Below, one piece after another: positions 1-7,979 of a stretch of DNA of 64,000 bases. The notes below the pieces were generated by a model. The model was not told the origin of the DNA and did not search any database. It worked only from the letters and a program-made list of their open reading frames with translations. Positions within the stretch are counted from its first letter, which is position 1. Every line of letters begins with the position of its first letter. The stretch is from Microlunatus parietis (lineage in GTDB: Bacteria > Actinomycetota > Actinomycetes > Propionibacteriales > Propionibacteriaceae). The stretch spans positions 2,108,001-2,172,000 of the forward strand of contig NZ_JACCBU010000001.1 in NCBI RefSeq assembly GCF_013407955.1, read 5' to 3'. A program made the translations under genes and the position numbers.

Positions 1-2
1 CC

Positions 3-353
3 TCCAACGACTCCGATGCGGCGTTCGGCTACCTCGACTACCTGGCCGTGACCGGGGCGCAGGCGCAGTTCGAGATCTTTCCCGACCTGCCGACGAACGC
101 CAAGATCGACCCGGCCATCGTGCCGAAGGCGCTGGTCGAGCGACGCGGCGAGAAGTTCGCCAAGGACGCGGTGGCCTTCTTCCGTCAGCAACTCGAGGTG
201 GCGGTGCCGATGTGGGAGTCGCCGGTGCACACGTACGCCTCGGACCAGTTGGCCCGGGCCATCGAGCGGATCTCCACCAAGACCGGCACCCCGGCTCAGG
301 AACTCGCCGACGCCCAGCGCAACTGCCAGGCCGAGCTGGACAAGGTGGGGTGA
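3..353 (+). CDS. ABC sugar-binding protein, C-terminal part (cut by window edge)
   Basis: The frame is open from the window edge to a TGA at 351-353 and gives 116 residues. No signal peptide or lipobox can be seen because the N-terminus lies outside. It ends in helical, charged sequence typical of the C-terminal lobe of family-1 solute-binding proteins. Its stop overlaps the GTG start of the first permease (GTGA), and a second permease follows the same way, so it is inferred to be the substrate-binding subunit of this importer. The identification rests mainly on this context. Confidence 0.75.
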   Translation, partial: SNDSDAAFGYLDYLAVTGAQAQFEIFPDLPTNAKIDPAIVPKALVERRGEKFAKDAVAFFRQQLEVAVPMWESPVHTYASDQLARAIERISTKTGTPAQELADAQRNCQAELDKVG

Positions 354-1279
354 TCGTGGGCCCGACTGCCCGCCCAGCGGAGCGCCGGGGAGCGATGCGA
401 CGCCGGGAGGCCCGGGCTGGGCTGCTCTTCACCGCCCCGTGGATTCTCAGCCTCGTGATCTTCACCGCGTACCCGGTGCTCGCCTCGATGTACTTCTCCT
501 TCACCGAATACAACGTGATCCAGCCGCCGGAATGGGTCGGCCTGGAGAACTACGAGACCATGATCAACGATCCGGCGGTCTGGGTGGCGGTCCGCAACAG
601 CGCCTACTACTCCCTCATCTCGGTCCCGGTCGGACTGGTCGCCTCACTCGGACTGGCGCTGCTGCTCAACCTCGGGGCGAAGGGCATCGGCATCTACCGG
701 ACGATCTTCTACCTGCCGACGCTGGCGCCGCCGGTGGTCGGTGTGATCGTCTTCATGCTGATGTTCAGCCCGGCCAACGGGCTGGTGAACGAGGTGCTCC
801 GCGGGCTCGGTCTGCCGACGCCCGGGTGGCTCAGCGATCCGGCGTGGTCGAAGCCGACGCTGATCATCATGGGGCTCTGGGGTCTCGGCGCGTCGGCGCT
901 GATCTTCCTGGCCGGGCTGAAGGACATTCCGCAGTCGCTGATCGAGGCAGCGCATCTGGACGGTGCCGGCATGCTGGCCCGGTTCCGTCACGTGACCCTG
1001 CCGCTGCTCAGCCCGGTGATCTTGTTCAACCTGGTGATGGGAGTGATCGGCTCGTTCCAGGTCTTCACGTCGGCCTTCATCGCGGGCGGCACCGAAGGCG
1101 GGCCGCTCGACTCGACGCTGATGTTCGTGGTGTTGATCTACCGCAGCGCCTTCCGGTATTTCGACATGGGTTATGCCTCGGCGCTCTCGGTGGTGCTGTT
1201 CCTTGCGCTCGCCGCACTGACCGCGCTGATCTTCGTGGCATCGCGACGCTGGATCTTCTATGCGGGGGTAGATCGATGA
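350..1279 (+). CDS. Carbohydrate ABC transporter permease, MalF/UgpA type
   Basis: Inner-membrane subunit of a sugar importer, 309 residues if it starts at GTG 350, which overlaps the previous stop; ATG 395 (MRRREARAG) is the alternative. The first membrane helix follows directly (LLFTAPWILSLVIF). The permease signature that docks on the ATPase is seen near residues 200-220 (EAAHLDGAG then FRHVTLPLL). The overlap suggests translational coupling. The cluster has no ATPase gene, which is usual for actinobacterial sugar importers that share an MsiK-type ATPase; that sharing is inference. Confidence 0.93.
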   Translation: MIVGPTARPAERRGAMRRREARAGLLFTAPWILSLVIFTAYPVLASMYFSFTEYNVIQPPEWVGLENYETMINDPAVWVAVRNSAYYSLISVPVGLVASLGLALLLNLGAKGIGIYRTIFYLPTLAPPVVGVIVFMLMFSPANGLVNEVLRGLGLPTPGWLSDPAWSKPTLIIMGLWGLGASALIFLAGLKDIPQSLIEAAHLDGAGMLARFRHVTLPLLSPVILFNLVMGVIGSFQVFTSAFIAGGTEGGPLDSTLMFVVLIYRSAFRYFDMGYASALSVVLFLALAALTALIFVASRRWIFYAGVDR

Positions 1280-2190
1280 GTTCCGACGTACGAGTCCGCG
1301 AGCCCGACGCCCGGCTTCCGGTCACGGCTGGCCGTCCGATCGTCCATGGCCGGCGGCATGGCCGGCGCGCCGTGGTCGGCCTCGGCCGGCACCTGGTGCT
1401 GATCGCCATGTCGCTGCTGCTGTTCCTGCCGTTCTACTGGATGGTCATCTCCGCCCTGAAGACGAACACCCAGATCCTGAGTCCGGACCTGCAGTGGTTC
1501 CCCGACCCGATCACCTGGGGCAACCTGCCCGCGGTGCTCAGCCACCCCGGGTTCCCGTTCCTCCAGATGCTCGCCAACAGCGTGTTCTACTCGGGCGCGG
1601 TGACGATCGGGACCGTGCTGTCCTCGGCCCTCGTCGGGTACGGCTTCGCCAGGATGCGCTTCCCCGGTAGGAATCTGCTGTTCGCCGTGACGATGGCGAC
1701 GATGATGATCCCGAGCTTGATCATCTTCATCCCGACCTATGTCCTGTTCAGGACGCTCGGCATGATCGGCACCTGGGCCCCGTTGATCGCGCCGCAGTTC
1801 CTCGGCAGCGCGTTCTTCATCTTCCTGATGCGGCAGTTCTTCCTGACCGTGCCCGGCGAACTCTCCGACGCGGCCCGGGTGGACGGGGCCGGCGAGTTCC
1901 GGATCTTCTGGCAGATCATGCTGCCACTGGTGAAGCCGGCGCTCGCCGTGGTGGCGGTGTTCACCTGGCTCGGCACCTGGAACGACTTCTTCGGACCGCT
2001 GGTATACCTGTCGGATCCGGACCTGTATCCCTTGAGCATGGGCCTGTTCGCCTTCCAGTCGCAGCGCAGCACCGAGTGGGGCTTGCTGATGGCCGCCTCG
2101 GTGCTGGTCACGCTGCCGCTGATCGTCCTGTTCGCCTTCACTCAGCGCTACTTCCTGCGCGGGATCTCGCTCAGCGGTATCCAGGGCTGA
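1276..2190 (+). CDS. Carbohydrate ABC transporter permease, MalG/UgpE type
   Basis: Second permease of the importer, 304 residues. Its ATG (1276) overlaps the TGA of the first permease (ATGA), so the pair is translationally coupled. A cytoplasmic N-terminus of about 45 basic residues precedes the first helix (LIAMSLLLFLPFYW). The EAA-type loop is near residue 197 (DAARVDGAGEFRIFWQIMLP). The C-terminal FLRGISLSGIQG resembles the conserved tail of MalG-type permeases (family knowledge). Confidence 0.94.
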   Translation: MSSDVRVREPDARLPVTAGRPIVHGRRHGRRAVVGLGRHLVLIAMSLLLFLPFYWMVISALKTNTQILSPDLQWFPDPITWGNLPAVLSHPGFPFLQMLANSVFYSGAVTIGTVLSSALVGYGFARMRFPGRNLLFAVTMATMMIPSLIIFIPTYVLFRTLGMIGTWAPLIAPQFLGSAFFIFLMRQFFLTVPGELSDAARVDGAGEFRIFWQIMLPLVKPALAVVAVFTWLGTWNDFFGPLVYLSDPDLYPLSMGLFAFQSQRSTEWGLLMAASVLVTLPLIVLFAFTQRYFLRGISLSGIQG

Positions 2191-2232
2191 CCCGTTCCCT
2201 TCATGATCAACGACCGAGAAAGAGAGAGCACC

Positions 2233-3336
2233 ATGGATCGTCCGGTGGGAATCGCCTTCGTCGGCTGCGGCAGCGTGATGTCCGGCCCGTACACCAGGCT
2301 GGCCCGGCAACTCCGGGAACGGGGCGAGGTCTCGTTGGTGGCCGCCTGTGACGTGGTCCCCGACCGTGCGGCGTTCGTCCGGGACGAGCTCGGCATCGAA
2401 CGGTTCGCCACCGACTACCGGGAGATCATCACGGCCGACGACGTCGACGCCGTGCTGGTGCTGACCTCGATGCCGGAGCACGGGGCGATCGCCAAGGCCG
2501 CGCTGGAGGCCGGCAAGCACGTCCTGGTGGAGAAGCCGATGGCGACCACGCTCGCCGAAGCCCGGGAACTCCTGGCCGTTGCCGAGCGCAGCCCCGGTCA
2601 CCTGGTCTGCGCCCCGCACGTCGTGCTCAGTCCCACGTACCAGGCGATCTGGCGGCACCTCCACCGCGGCGACGTCGGCAGGATCCATCTGGCCCGGGCC
2701 CGCTACGGCTGGGCCGGACCGTGGTGGGGCCAGTGGTTCTACCGGTCCGGCGGCGGGCCGCTGTTCGACCTCGGCGTCTACAACCTGACCACGCTGACCG
2801 GCCTGATCGGACCGGCCCGGCGGGTGACGGCGATGGCCGGCACCGCCATCCCGGAACGCCGTGTCGATGGCGAGTTGATCAAGGTCGAGGTCGAGGACAA
2901 CTTCCAGATCACCGTCGACTTCGGCGACGCCTGCTTCGGCACCGTGACCACCGGCTTCTCCATGCAGTCGTACCGCGGCCCGGCCGTCGAACTGTACGGC
3001 GGGGCCGGGACCATCCAGATGATGGGCGACGACTGGGCTCCGGAGGGCTACGAGTTGTGGCGCAACGACATCGGGGCCTGGCAACTGCATCGCGAGCAGG
3101 ATCCGCACTGGCCGTGGACGGACGGCCTGCGCCACCTGGTGGACTGCATTCGCCATGATCAGCAGCCGGTGATCCGGCCGGAGCACGCGTACCACGTGCT
3201 GGAGATCATGATCAAGGCGATCGAGTCCGCGCGGGAGGGGCGGACGCTCGACATCGAGAGCACGTTCACCCCTCCCACGTTCGCCGACGACGGGGACCGC
3301 GCCGACGCCCATCTGCTCCACGATCCGACTCACTGA
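2233..3336 (+). CDS. Gfo/Idh/MocA family oxidoreductase
   Basis: NAD(P)-dependent dehydrogenase of 367 residues, likely acting on a sugar or inositol-type substrate brought in by the adjacent importer. The Rossmann nucleotide site is at the N-terminus (IAFVGCGSVMSG, residues 6-17) and the family EKP motif is at about residue 100 (VEKPMATT). ATG 2233 is preceded by a GAAAGAGAGAG purine stretch, so I chose it over in-frame triplets upstream. The substrate cannot be read from the sequence. The 3' end overlaps the convergent dioxygenase gene by 7 bp. Confidence 0.9.
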   Translation: MDRPVGIAFVGCGSVMSGPYTRLARQLRERGEVSLVAACDVVPDRAAFVRDELGIERFATDYREIITADDVDAVLVLTSMPEHGAIAKAALEAGKHVLVEKPMATTLAEARELLAVAERSPGHLVCAPHVVLSPTYQAIWRHLHRGDVGRIHLARARYGWAGPWWGQWFYRSGGGPLFDLGVYNLTTLTGLIGPARRVTAMAGTAIPERRVDGELIKVEVEDNFQITVDFGDACFGTVTTGFSMQSYRGPAVELYGGAGTIQMMGDDWAPEGYELWRNDIGAWQLHREQDPHWPWTDGLRHLVDCIRHDQQPVIRPEHAYHVLEIMIKAIESAREGRTLDIESTFTPPTFADDGDRADAHLLHDPTH

Positions 3337-4094
3337 CCGGACCACTCGGCTCTCTGCCAGGGGTACGCGTGCGGCGTCTCCAGCCGGGTCGGCGGCACCG
3401 CGAAGGCCATGATGTAGGCGCGGCGAGTGCCCTGCGACGTGTTCGGTCCGGCGTAGTGCAGGGTCCGGCAGTGATGGATCGTGCACCCGCCGGGCGGCAG
3501 CGGCACGGCCACCCGCTCCACGCCGTCGGCGATCGGGTCGGCGAGTTGGAGCGCGTGCGCCTCCGGATCGACCAGGGTGTGCGGCACCACCCCGCCACGG
3601 TGGCTGCCGGGCACGAACTGCATGCAGCCGTTCTGCACCGTTGCTTCCTGCAGCGGCATCCAGATGCTCAACGCGGTGTGGTCGTACGCGGGGTCCCAGT
3701 AGGCCTCGTCCTGGTGCCAGGGTGTGGCCGCGCCGTGGGCTGGTGGCTTGCTGATCGCATGATCACCGGCCGGCGCGGCCTCGTCGCCGAGCAGCTGCCG
3801 GGCCACCGCCAGCGCGTTCGCGCGGGCCTGGATCTCGATCAGCTCCGGCGCATACTTCTGGGGGTTGAGGATCTGCGGCAGGGTCTCCTGCCCGTCGTCG
3901 TCAAGCTTTCCGAGCTCCAGATGATCACCGGCTTCGAACGCCGCGCTGCCGCGGGCGAACAGTTGATCATAAACGGTCCGCAGGGCGGCCACCTCGGCCG
4001 TTGTGGTGAGCGCCTCCAGCCGGAGGAACCCGTCCCGGTGGAAGGCCGCGATCTGGTCGGCGTCGAGCCGAACGGCGGTTTGTTCTGTCGTCAT
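3330..4094 (-). CDS. PhyH-family Fe(II)/2-oxoglutarate dioxygenase
   Basis: Non-haem iron oxygenase of 254 residues in the phytanoyl-CoA dioxygenase family, which hydroxylates small molecules using 2-oxoglutarate. The iron-binding HxD is at about residue 124 (WHQDEAYWDP), the distal histidine lies in the TIHHCRTLHYAG region near residue 205, and an arginine pair that could hold 2-oxoglutarate follows (TRRAY). ATG 4094 is used; GTG 4100 is two codons upstream. The upstream AraC gene overlaps its start, so the two form an operon. The substrate is unknown. Confidence 0.9.
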   Translation of the reverse strand: MTTEQTAVRLDADQIAAFHRDGFLRLEALTTTAEVAALRTVYDQLFARGSAAFEAGDHLELGKLDDDGQETLPQILNPQKYAPELIEIQARANALAVARQLLGDEAAPAGDHAISKPPAHGAATPWHQDEAYWDPAYDHTALSIWMPLQEATVQNGCMQFVPGSHRGGVVPHTLVDPEAHALQLADPIADGVERVAVPLPPGGCTIHHCRTLHYAGPNTSQGTRRAYIMAFAVPPTRLETPHAYPWQRAEWSGQ

Positions 4095-4096
4095 GA

Positions 4097-5050
4097 TCAC
4101 GAGCCTAGGTTTCCGAGCCCGGCCGGACTTGTCCCGGAGTGCCGATCAGTTGACCGGAAGGAGCGAGCATGATCACGGAACCTGCTGGCGCTGACGCCGA
4201 ACTGGGCCCGGAAGGCCCGCGAGAAGTGCGCCGAGTCGGTGAACCCGCAGTCGTGGGCGATCCGGGTGATCGGCCGGGCCGTCGTGATCAACAACTCGCT
4301 GGACCGGAGCAGCCGGTAGCGTCTGAGGTAGGCCATCGGCGTCGTCCCGAGGGTGTCCCGGAACGTCCGCGCCAGGTGCTTCGGCGACAGGTGAGCGCTT
4401 TCGGCCAGCCGGCGCAGGTCCAGCGGCTCGGCGAACCGTTCGGCGATCAGATCCAGTACCGCGCGCAGCTCCGGCCGCAACATCAACTGCCGGGGAATCG
4501 TGCCGGTGATCGCGCCCGTACTGATCTCGGTCAGATCGACGCCGGCCGCGTTGACGATCTTGGCCAGCGCCAACTGGGCCGACGCCGGGGCGCTGAACGC
4601 ACGGTCGGTCCCCTGCCCGCGCGCAGCGCCGACGGTGGCGCGAACCAGCGACCGGAGCTCCTCGCCGGGGTCGGCCAGCACCAACGGCAACTCGAGCTCG
4701 CCCAGCAGATCGACAGCTCCGGCGAAGATCACGCTGCAGCCGAACCCGACCAGAGCGAGCACCTCGTCCGCCCCGTTCCACGACCTACGGGTACGGCCCG
4801 GTCGCAGGATCGCCAACTGGCCGGGTGCGACGACCGCCTCTTGATCACCGAGGACCAGTTGGCAGCGACCGCGCTGGATCAGCCAGACCTCGGCCCAGGG
4901 CTGCTCGGCCAGTTCGAGGCGCCACCCCGGCCGGACGGCGACGTCGTACACCTCGTGCAGGCGGAACACGGCGCGATCCCAGAGACCTTCGAGGTCGACG
5001 TGGTCCTGGCGGATCCAGTCGGACTCGAGCGGAAGCCGTGGCTCGGACAC
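4097..5050 (-). CDS. AraC-family transcriptional regulator
   Basis: DNA-binding regulator of 317 residues. Residues about 15-95 look like the cupin sensor (WAEVWLIQRGRCQLVLGD, then VVAPGQLAILRPG). The C-terminal 100 residues hold the paired helix-turn-helix, with the diagnostic second unit (ITRIAHDCGFTDSAHFSRAF). It starts with GTG 5050. Its 3' end overlaps the dioxygenase start and it is divergent from the aldehyde dehydrogenase across 55 bp, so it probably controls both from that gap. A basic tail of about 25 residues follows the HTH. Confidence 0.93.
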   Translation of the reverse strand: MSEPRLPLESDWIRQDHVDLEGLWDRAVFRLHEVYDVAVRPGWRLELAEQPWAEVWLIQRGRCQLVLGDQEAVVAPGQLAILRPGRTRRSWNGADEVLALVGFGCSVIFAGAVDLLGELELPLVLADPGEELRSLVRATVGAARGQGTDRAFSAPASAQLALAKIVNAAGVDLTEISTGAITGTIPRQLMLRPELRAVLDLIAERFAEPLDLRRLAESAHLSPKHLARTFRDTLGTTPMAYLRRYRLLRSSELLITTARPITRIAHDCGFTDSAHFSRAFRAQFGVSASRFRDHARSFRSTDRHSGTSPAGLGNLGS

Positions 5051-5105
5051 GGGTTCACCCTGTCACACCACGCCACCCGGCCTGAAGATCACGACGAGGA
5101 GCGTC

Positions 5106-6593
5106 ATGGCTGAGTTGTTCATCGACGGGCGCTGGTGCGAGCCCGCCGCCGGCGCTGTCCGTACCATCACCTGCCCGGCCGACGGCCGGGTGGTCGCCGA
5201 GGTGTCCGAGGGACGGCGCGAGGACACGGTCGCGGCCATCGAGGCGGCCCGGCACGCCTTCGACGACGGGCGGTGGAGCTCTCGCTCACCCCACCAGCGC
5301 GGCGAGGTGCTGTCCATGGTCGCCGACCTGCTGGCCCGCGACCATGATCGTTTCGCCCGAGCGGAGAGCCTGGACACCGGGAAGCGGCTCGCGGAGAGCC
5401 AGCAGGACGTCGCTGACGTGATCGCGGTGTTCCGCTACTACGCGGCGCTGATCAGCACCGCCGATCCGGTCCGGCGCGTCGACCCGGGAATGGCCACGGT
5501 GACCAGCAGGGTGATCAAGGAGCCGGTCGGTGTCTGCGGGCTGATCACGCCGTGGAACTATCCGCTGCTGCAGGCCGCCTGGAAGATCGCGCCGTGCCTG
5601 GCCGCCGGGAACTCGCTGGTGTTCAAGCCGAGCGAGCTCACGCCGTCCACCGCGATCATGCTGACGGCCGCTCTGGCCGAAGCCGGGCTGCCGGGCGGTG
5701 TCGCCAACCTCGTGCTCGGGGCCGGACCCGAGGCCGGAGCGGTTCTGGCGGAGCATCCGGCGGTCGACCTGATCAGCTTCACCGGCGGACTCGCCACCGG
5801 CCGTCGGCTGATGGCAGCGGCCGCCGCGACCGTCAAACGCGTGACTCTCGAACTCGGCGGCAAGAATCCCAACATCGTCTTCGCCGATGCCGACCTCGAC
5901 ACGGCGCTGGAGTTCGCCCTCACCGCCGCCTTCCTGCATTCAGGGCAGGTCTGCTCGGCCGGCACCCGGCTGCTCCTGGAGGACTCGATCGCCCCCGAGT
6001 TCACCGACCGGCTCGTCGTCCGGGCCGAGCAGATCAGGCTCGGCGGACCGTTCGATCCCCGGGCCGAGGCCGGCCCGTTGATCAGCGCGGAACACCGGGA
6101 CAAGGTCGCCGCCTATGTCGCGGCCGGCCTCGCCGAGGGTGCCGAACTCCGCTGTGGCGGGGCCGCTCCGGACGACCCGAGTCTGAGCCCCGGGTTCTTC
6201 TACCGGCCGACGGTCCTGGACCGGTGCCGAACCGGGATGACCGTCGTACGGGAAGAGTCCTTCGGTCCGGTGATCACCATCGAGACGTTCGGCGGTGCAT
6301 CGGCGACCGACCTGGAGCGGAACGTGGCCCGCCTCGCCAACGATTCGATCTTCGGTCTGGCCGGCGCGGTGTGGACCGGCAGCGAGGAACGAGCCCAGCG
6401 AATGGCTGGGCTGCTTCGCCTCGGCACGGTCTGGATCAACGACTACCACCCGTATCTGCCCGGGGCGGAATGGGGCGGCTACAAGCAGTCCGGCGTCGGG
6501 CGGGAGCTCGGGCCGACCGGACTGGACGAGTACCGCGAGATCAAGCACATCTGGCACAACGCTGCCCCGGCGGGTGTCGGAGGCGTCGGTTAG
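5106..6593 (+). CDS. NAD(P)-dependent aldehyde dehydrogenase (betaine-aldehyde type)
   Basis: Oxidises an aldehyde to the acid. At 495 residues it is normal length for the family. Seen: the substrate-pocket asparagine in TPWNYPLL (about residue 150), the cofactor loop FTGG (about 225), the general-base glutamate in LELGGKNP (about 247), the catalytic cysteine in SGQVCSAGTR (about 282), and a C-terminal PYLPGAEWGGYKQSG segment. GAGGAG upstream of ATG 5106 supports the start. Divergent from the AraC gene, which suggests shared control with the PhyH dioxygenase. The true substrate is not known. Confidence 0.93.
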   Translation: MAELFIDGRWCEPAAGAVRTITCPADGRVVAEVSEGRREDTVAAIEAARHAFDDGRWSSRSPHQRGEVLSMVADLLARDHDRFARAESLDTGKRLAESQQDVADVIAVFRYYAALISTADPVRRVDPGMATVTSRVIKEPVGVCGLITPWNYPLLQAAWKIAPCLAAGNSLVFKPSELTPSTAIMLTAALAEAGLPGGVANLVLGAGPEAGAVLAEHPAVDLISFTGGLATGRRLMAAAAATVKRVTLELGGKNPNIVFADADLDTALEFALTAAFLHSGQVCSAGTRLLLEDSIAPEFTDRLVVRAEQIRLGGPFDPRAEAGPLISAEHRDKVAAYVAAGLAEGAELRCGGAAPDDPSLSPGFFYRPTVLDRCRTGMTVVREESFGPVITIETFGGASATDLERNVARLANDSIFGLAGAVWTGSEERAQRMAGLLRLGTVWINDYHPYLPGAEWGGYKQSGVGRELGPTGLDEYREIKHIWHNAAPAGVGGVG

Positions 6594-6602
6594 CGTCGAG
6601 CG

Positions 6603-7304
6603 ATGATCAATCAGGGCCCGGGCCGTCCTCAAGATCGGCTTGCCCAGCCACGAGACGATCGATCTTGCTGCCGCCTGGCGGGCCTACGATCCGCGCGGGC
6701 TGGTTCGGTTGCTGGCGTACGAGGCCGCCGACAACGCCTTCTTGATCGATTTGTGCGAGCCGGGTGGCGCGGTGGTCGAACTGGCTGCAGCGGAGTCCGA
6801 TGCCGCGGCGGCGGACCTGCTGCCACGTCTGTGGTCACCAGCGCCCGACCTCGAGCTCCCGTTGCTCTCGGAGATCGCGAACCGCCAGGCGGTCAGGCTG
6901 CGTGAGCGCGCGGACCGGCTCGGGCCGGCCCTGTACCGGGACGGCGGCGAGCTCTTCGACGAGCTGGCGGCGACGACGCCGGCCGAGTTGATCTTGCACG
7001 GCGACTTCCACCCGCGGAATGTCCTGCAATCGTCTCGCGGCTGGCTGGCGATCGATCCGCGACCGGTGATCGGCGAGCCCGCCTACGACCTCGCCATCCA
7101 TCTGCTCTACCAGATCCACGCCGATCCGGAGCCGATCGGCCGGATCCCCCGCCTGGCGGAACGGCTGGAGGTGTCTCCTCGCCGCACCCACCTGTGGCTG
7201 ACCGGAAAGCTGGTCCAGTTCGTCTCCTGGCTGCACGACACCGGCCAGAACGACCGGGCGCGGCCCGGCGGTCCACGGCACAGCGGCTCGTCGACGCGCT
7301 CTGA
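6603..7304 (+). pseudogene. Decayed aminoglycoside/hydroxyurea-type kinase (APH fold)
   Basis: Reading from about 6607 gives VLKIGLPSHETIDLAAAWRAY, then a C-lobe with LILHGDFHPRNVLQ and GWLAIDPRPVIGEPAYDLA, the catalytic loop and metal site of streptomycin 6-kinase-like APH proteins. The gene is broken. The usual N-terminal 60-70 residues are missing and a TGA sits in frame at 6604. ATG 6603, six bases after a TAGCGT -10-like box, is in a different frame. Near 7255-7265 the natural end (RRSTAQRLVDAL, stop at 7302-7304) is in another frame. I infer an N-terminal deletion plus a frameshift, not a working kinase. Confidence 0.75.
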
Positions 7305-7369
7305 GTGTCAGCGGCCTCGGCAAGCTGACACGAGCACTGCGCAAGGCGCAGAATGGAAGGAGACTCGAT

Positions 7370-7936
7370 GTGTCCGAAGCGAAACCGGAGGAAGCCGTGC
7401 CAGGGCTGCAGCGCAAGCGGATGTCGTACCAGGAGTGGTGGGCGCTCCCGGCGAAACCCAAGACGGAGTGGGTCGACGGGGAGGTCGTCGTGAACTCCCC
7501 GGCGTCGCACCCGCACCAGAAGGCGTCGTTCCGGCTCACCTCACTGCTCGACGCCGCGCTGCCCGGTCTCGACGTGGTCCAGGATGTCGGAGTTCAGCTT
7601 CCGAACAACCGGGTCCGGGTGCCCGACATCTCTGTGCTCCGGCGACCACCGGAGGGGTTCCTCGTCTCCGAGGCACCGGTGCTGGTCGTCGAGATCCTGT
7701 CGCCGAGCACGCGCGGCGAGGACACGGTACGCAAGTCGGGCGAATACGCCGGTGCCGGCATCGAGCAGTACTGGATTCTGGACCCCGAACTCCGTGCCCT
7801 GGACCTCTACGCGAACTCCGGCAGCGGCTGGACGCCGCTGCTCCACCTCGACGACCGGGAATCTCGTGGCAGCGCCGGCGTGGGGGCGAGCCCGGTGGAG
7901 CTTGACCTGATCAAGCTGCTCGGCAACCGACCCTGA
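7370..7936 (+). CDS. Uma2 family (DUF820) PD-(D/E)XK nuclease-fold protein
   Basis: 188 residues of the Uma2 family, a restriction-endonuclease fold of unclear role that is common in actinobacteria and cyanobacteria. Fold landmarks: YQEWWALP near the N-terminus, WVDGEVVVNSP, RVPDISVL (metal-binding aspartate), VVEILSPSTRGED, and YAGAGIEQYWILDPE. GTG 7370 has an AAGGAG seven bases upstream; ATG 7421 is a later alternative. It stands alone between a kinase pseudogene and a terminator, and nothing nearby suggests a partner. Confidence 0.88.
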   Translation: MSEAKPEEAVPGLQRKRMSYQEWWALPAKPKTEWVDGEVVVNSPASHPHQKASFRLTSLLDAALPGLDVVQDVGVQLPNNRVRVPDISVLRRPPEGFLVSEAPVLVVEILSPSTRGEDTVRKSGEYAGAGIEQYWILDPELRALDLYANSGSGWTPLLHLDDRESRGSAGVGASPVELDLIKLLGNRP

Positions 7937-7970
7937 GCCTGCCGAGAAGATACTCGGCAGGCCCAGGGTC
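7929..7970. terminator. Bidirectional terminator hairpin
   Basis: Outer arms GACCCTG/CAGGGTC and inner arms CCTGCCGAG/CTCGGCAGG around an AAGATA loop. It lies between convergent genes (Uma2 and the solute-binding protein), so it can end both transcripts. Confidence 0.8.
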
Positions 7971-7979
7971 CAAGATCAA

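Noticed and set aside
1258..3486. Open frame of 742 codons on the minus strand
   Set aside because: Antisense to the permease and Gfo/Idh/MocA genes; rich in H, R, D, G and P with no motif, a typical high-GC shadow.
7305..7905. Extension of the kinase frame through the Uma2 gene
   Set aside because: After about 7260 the frame is antifunctional R/G/P-rich sequence; the natural kinase end is in another frame at 7304.
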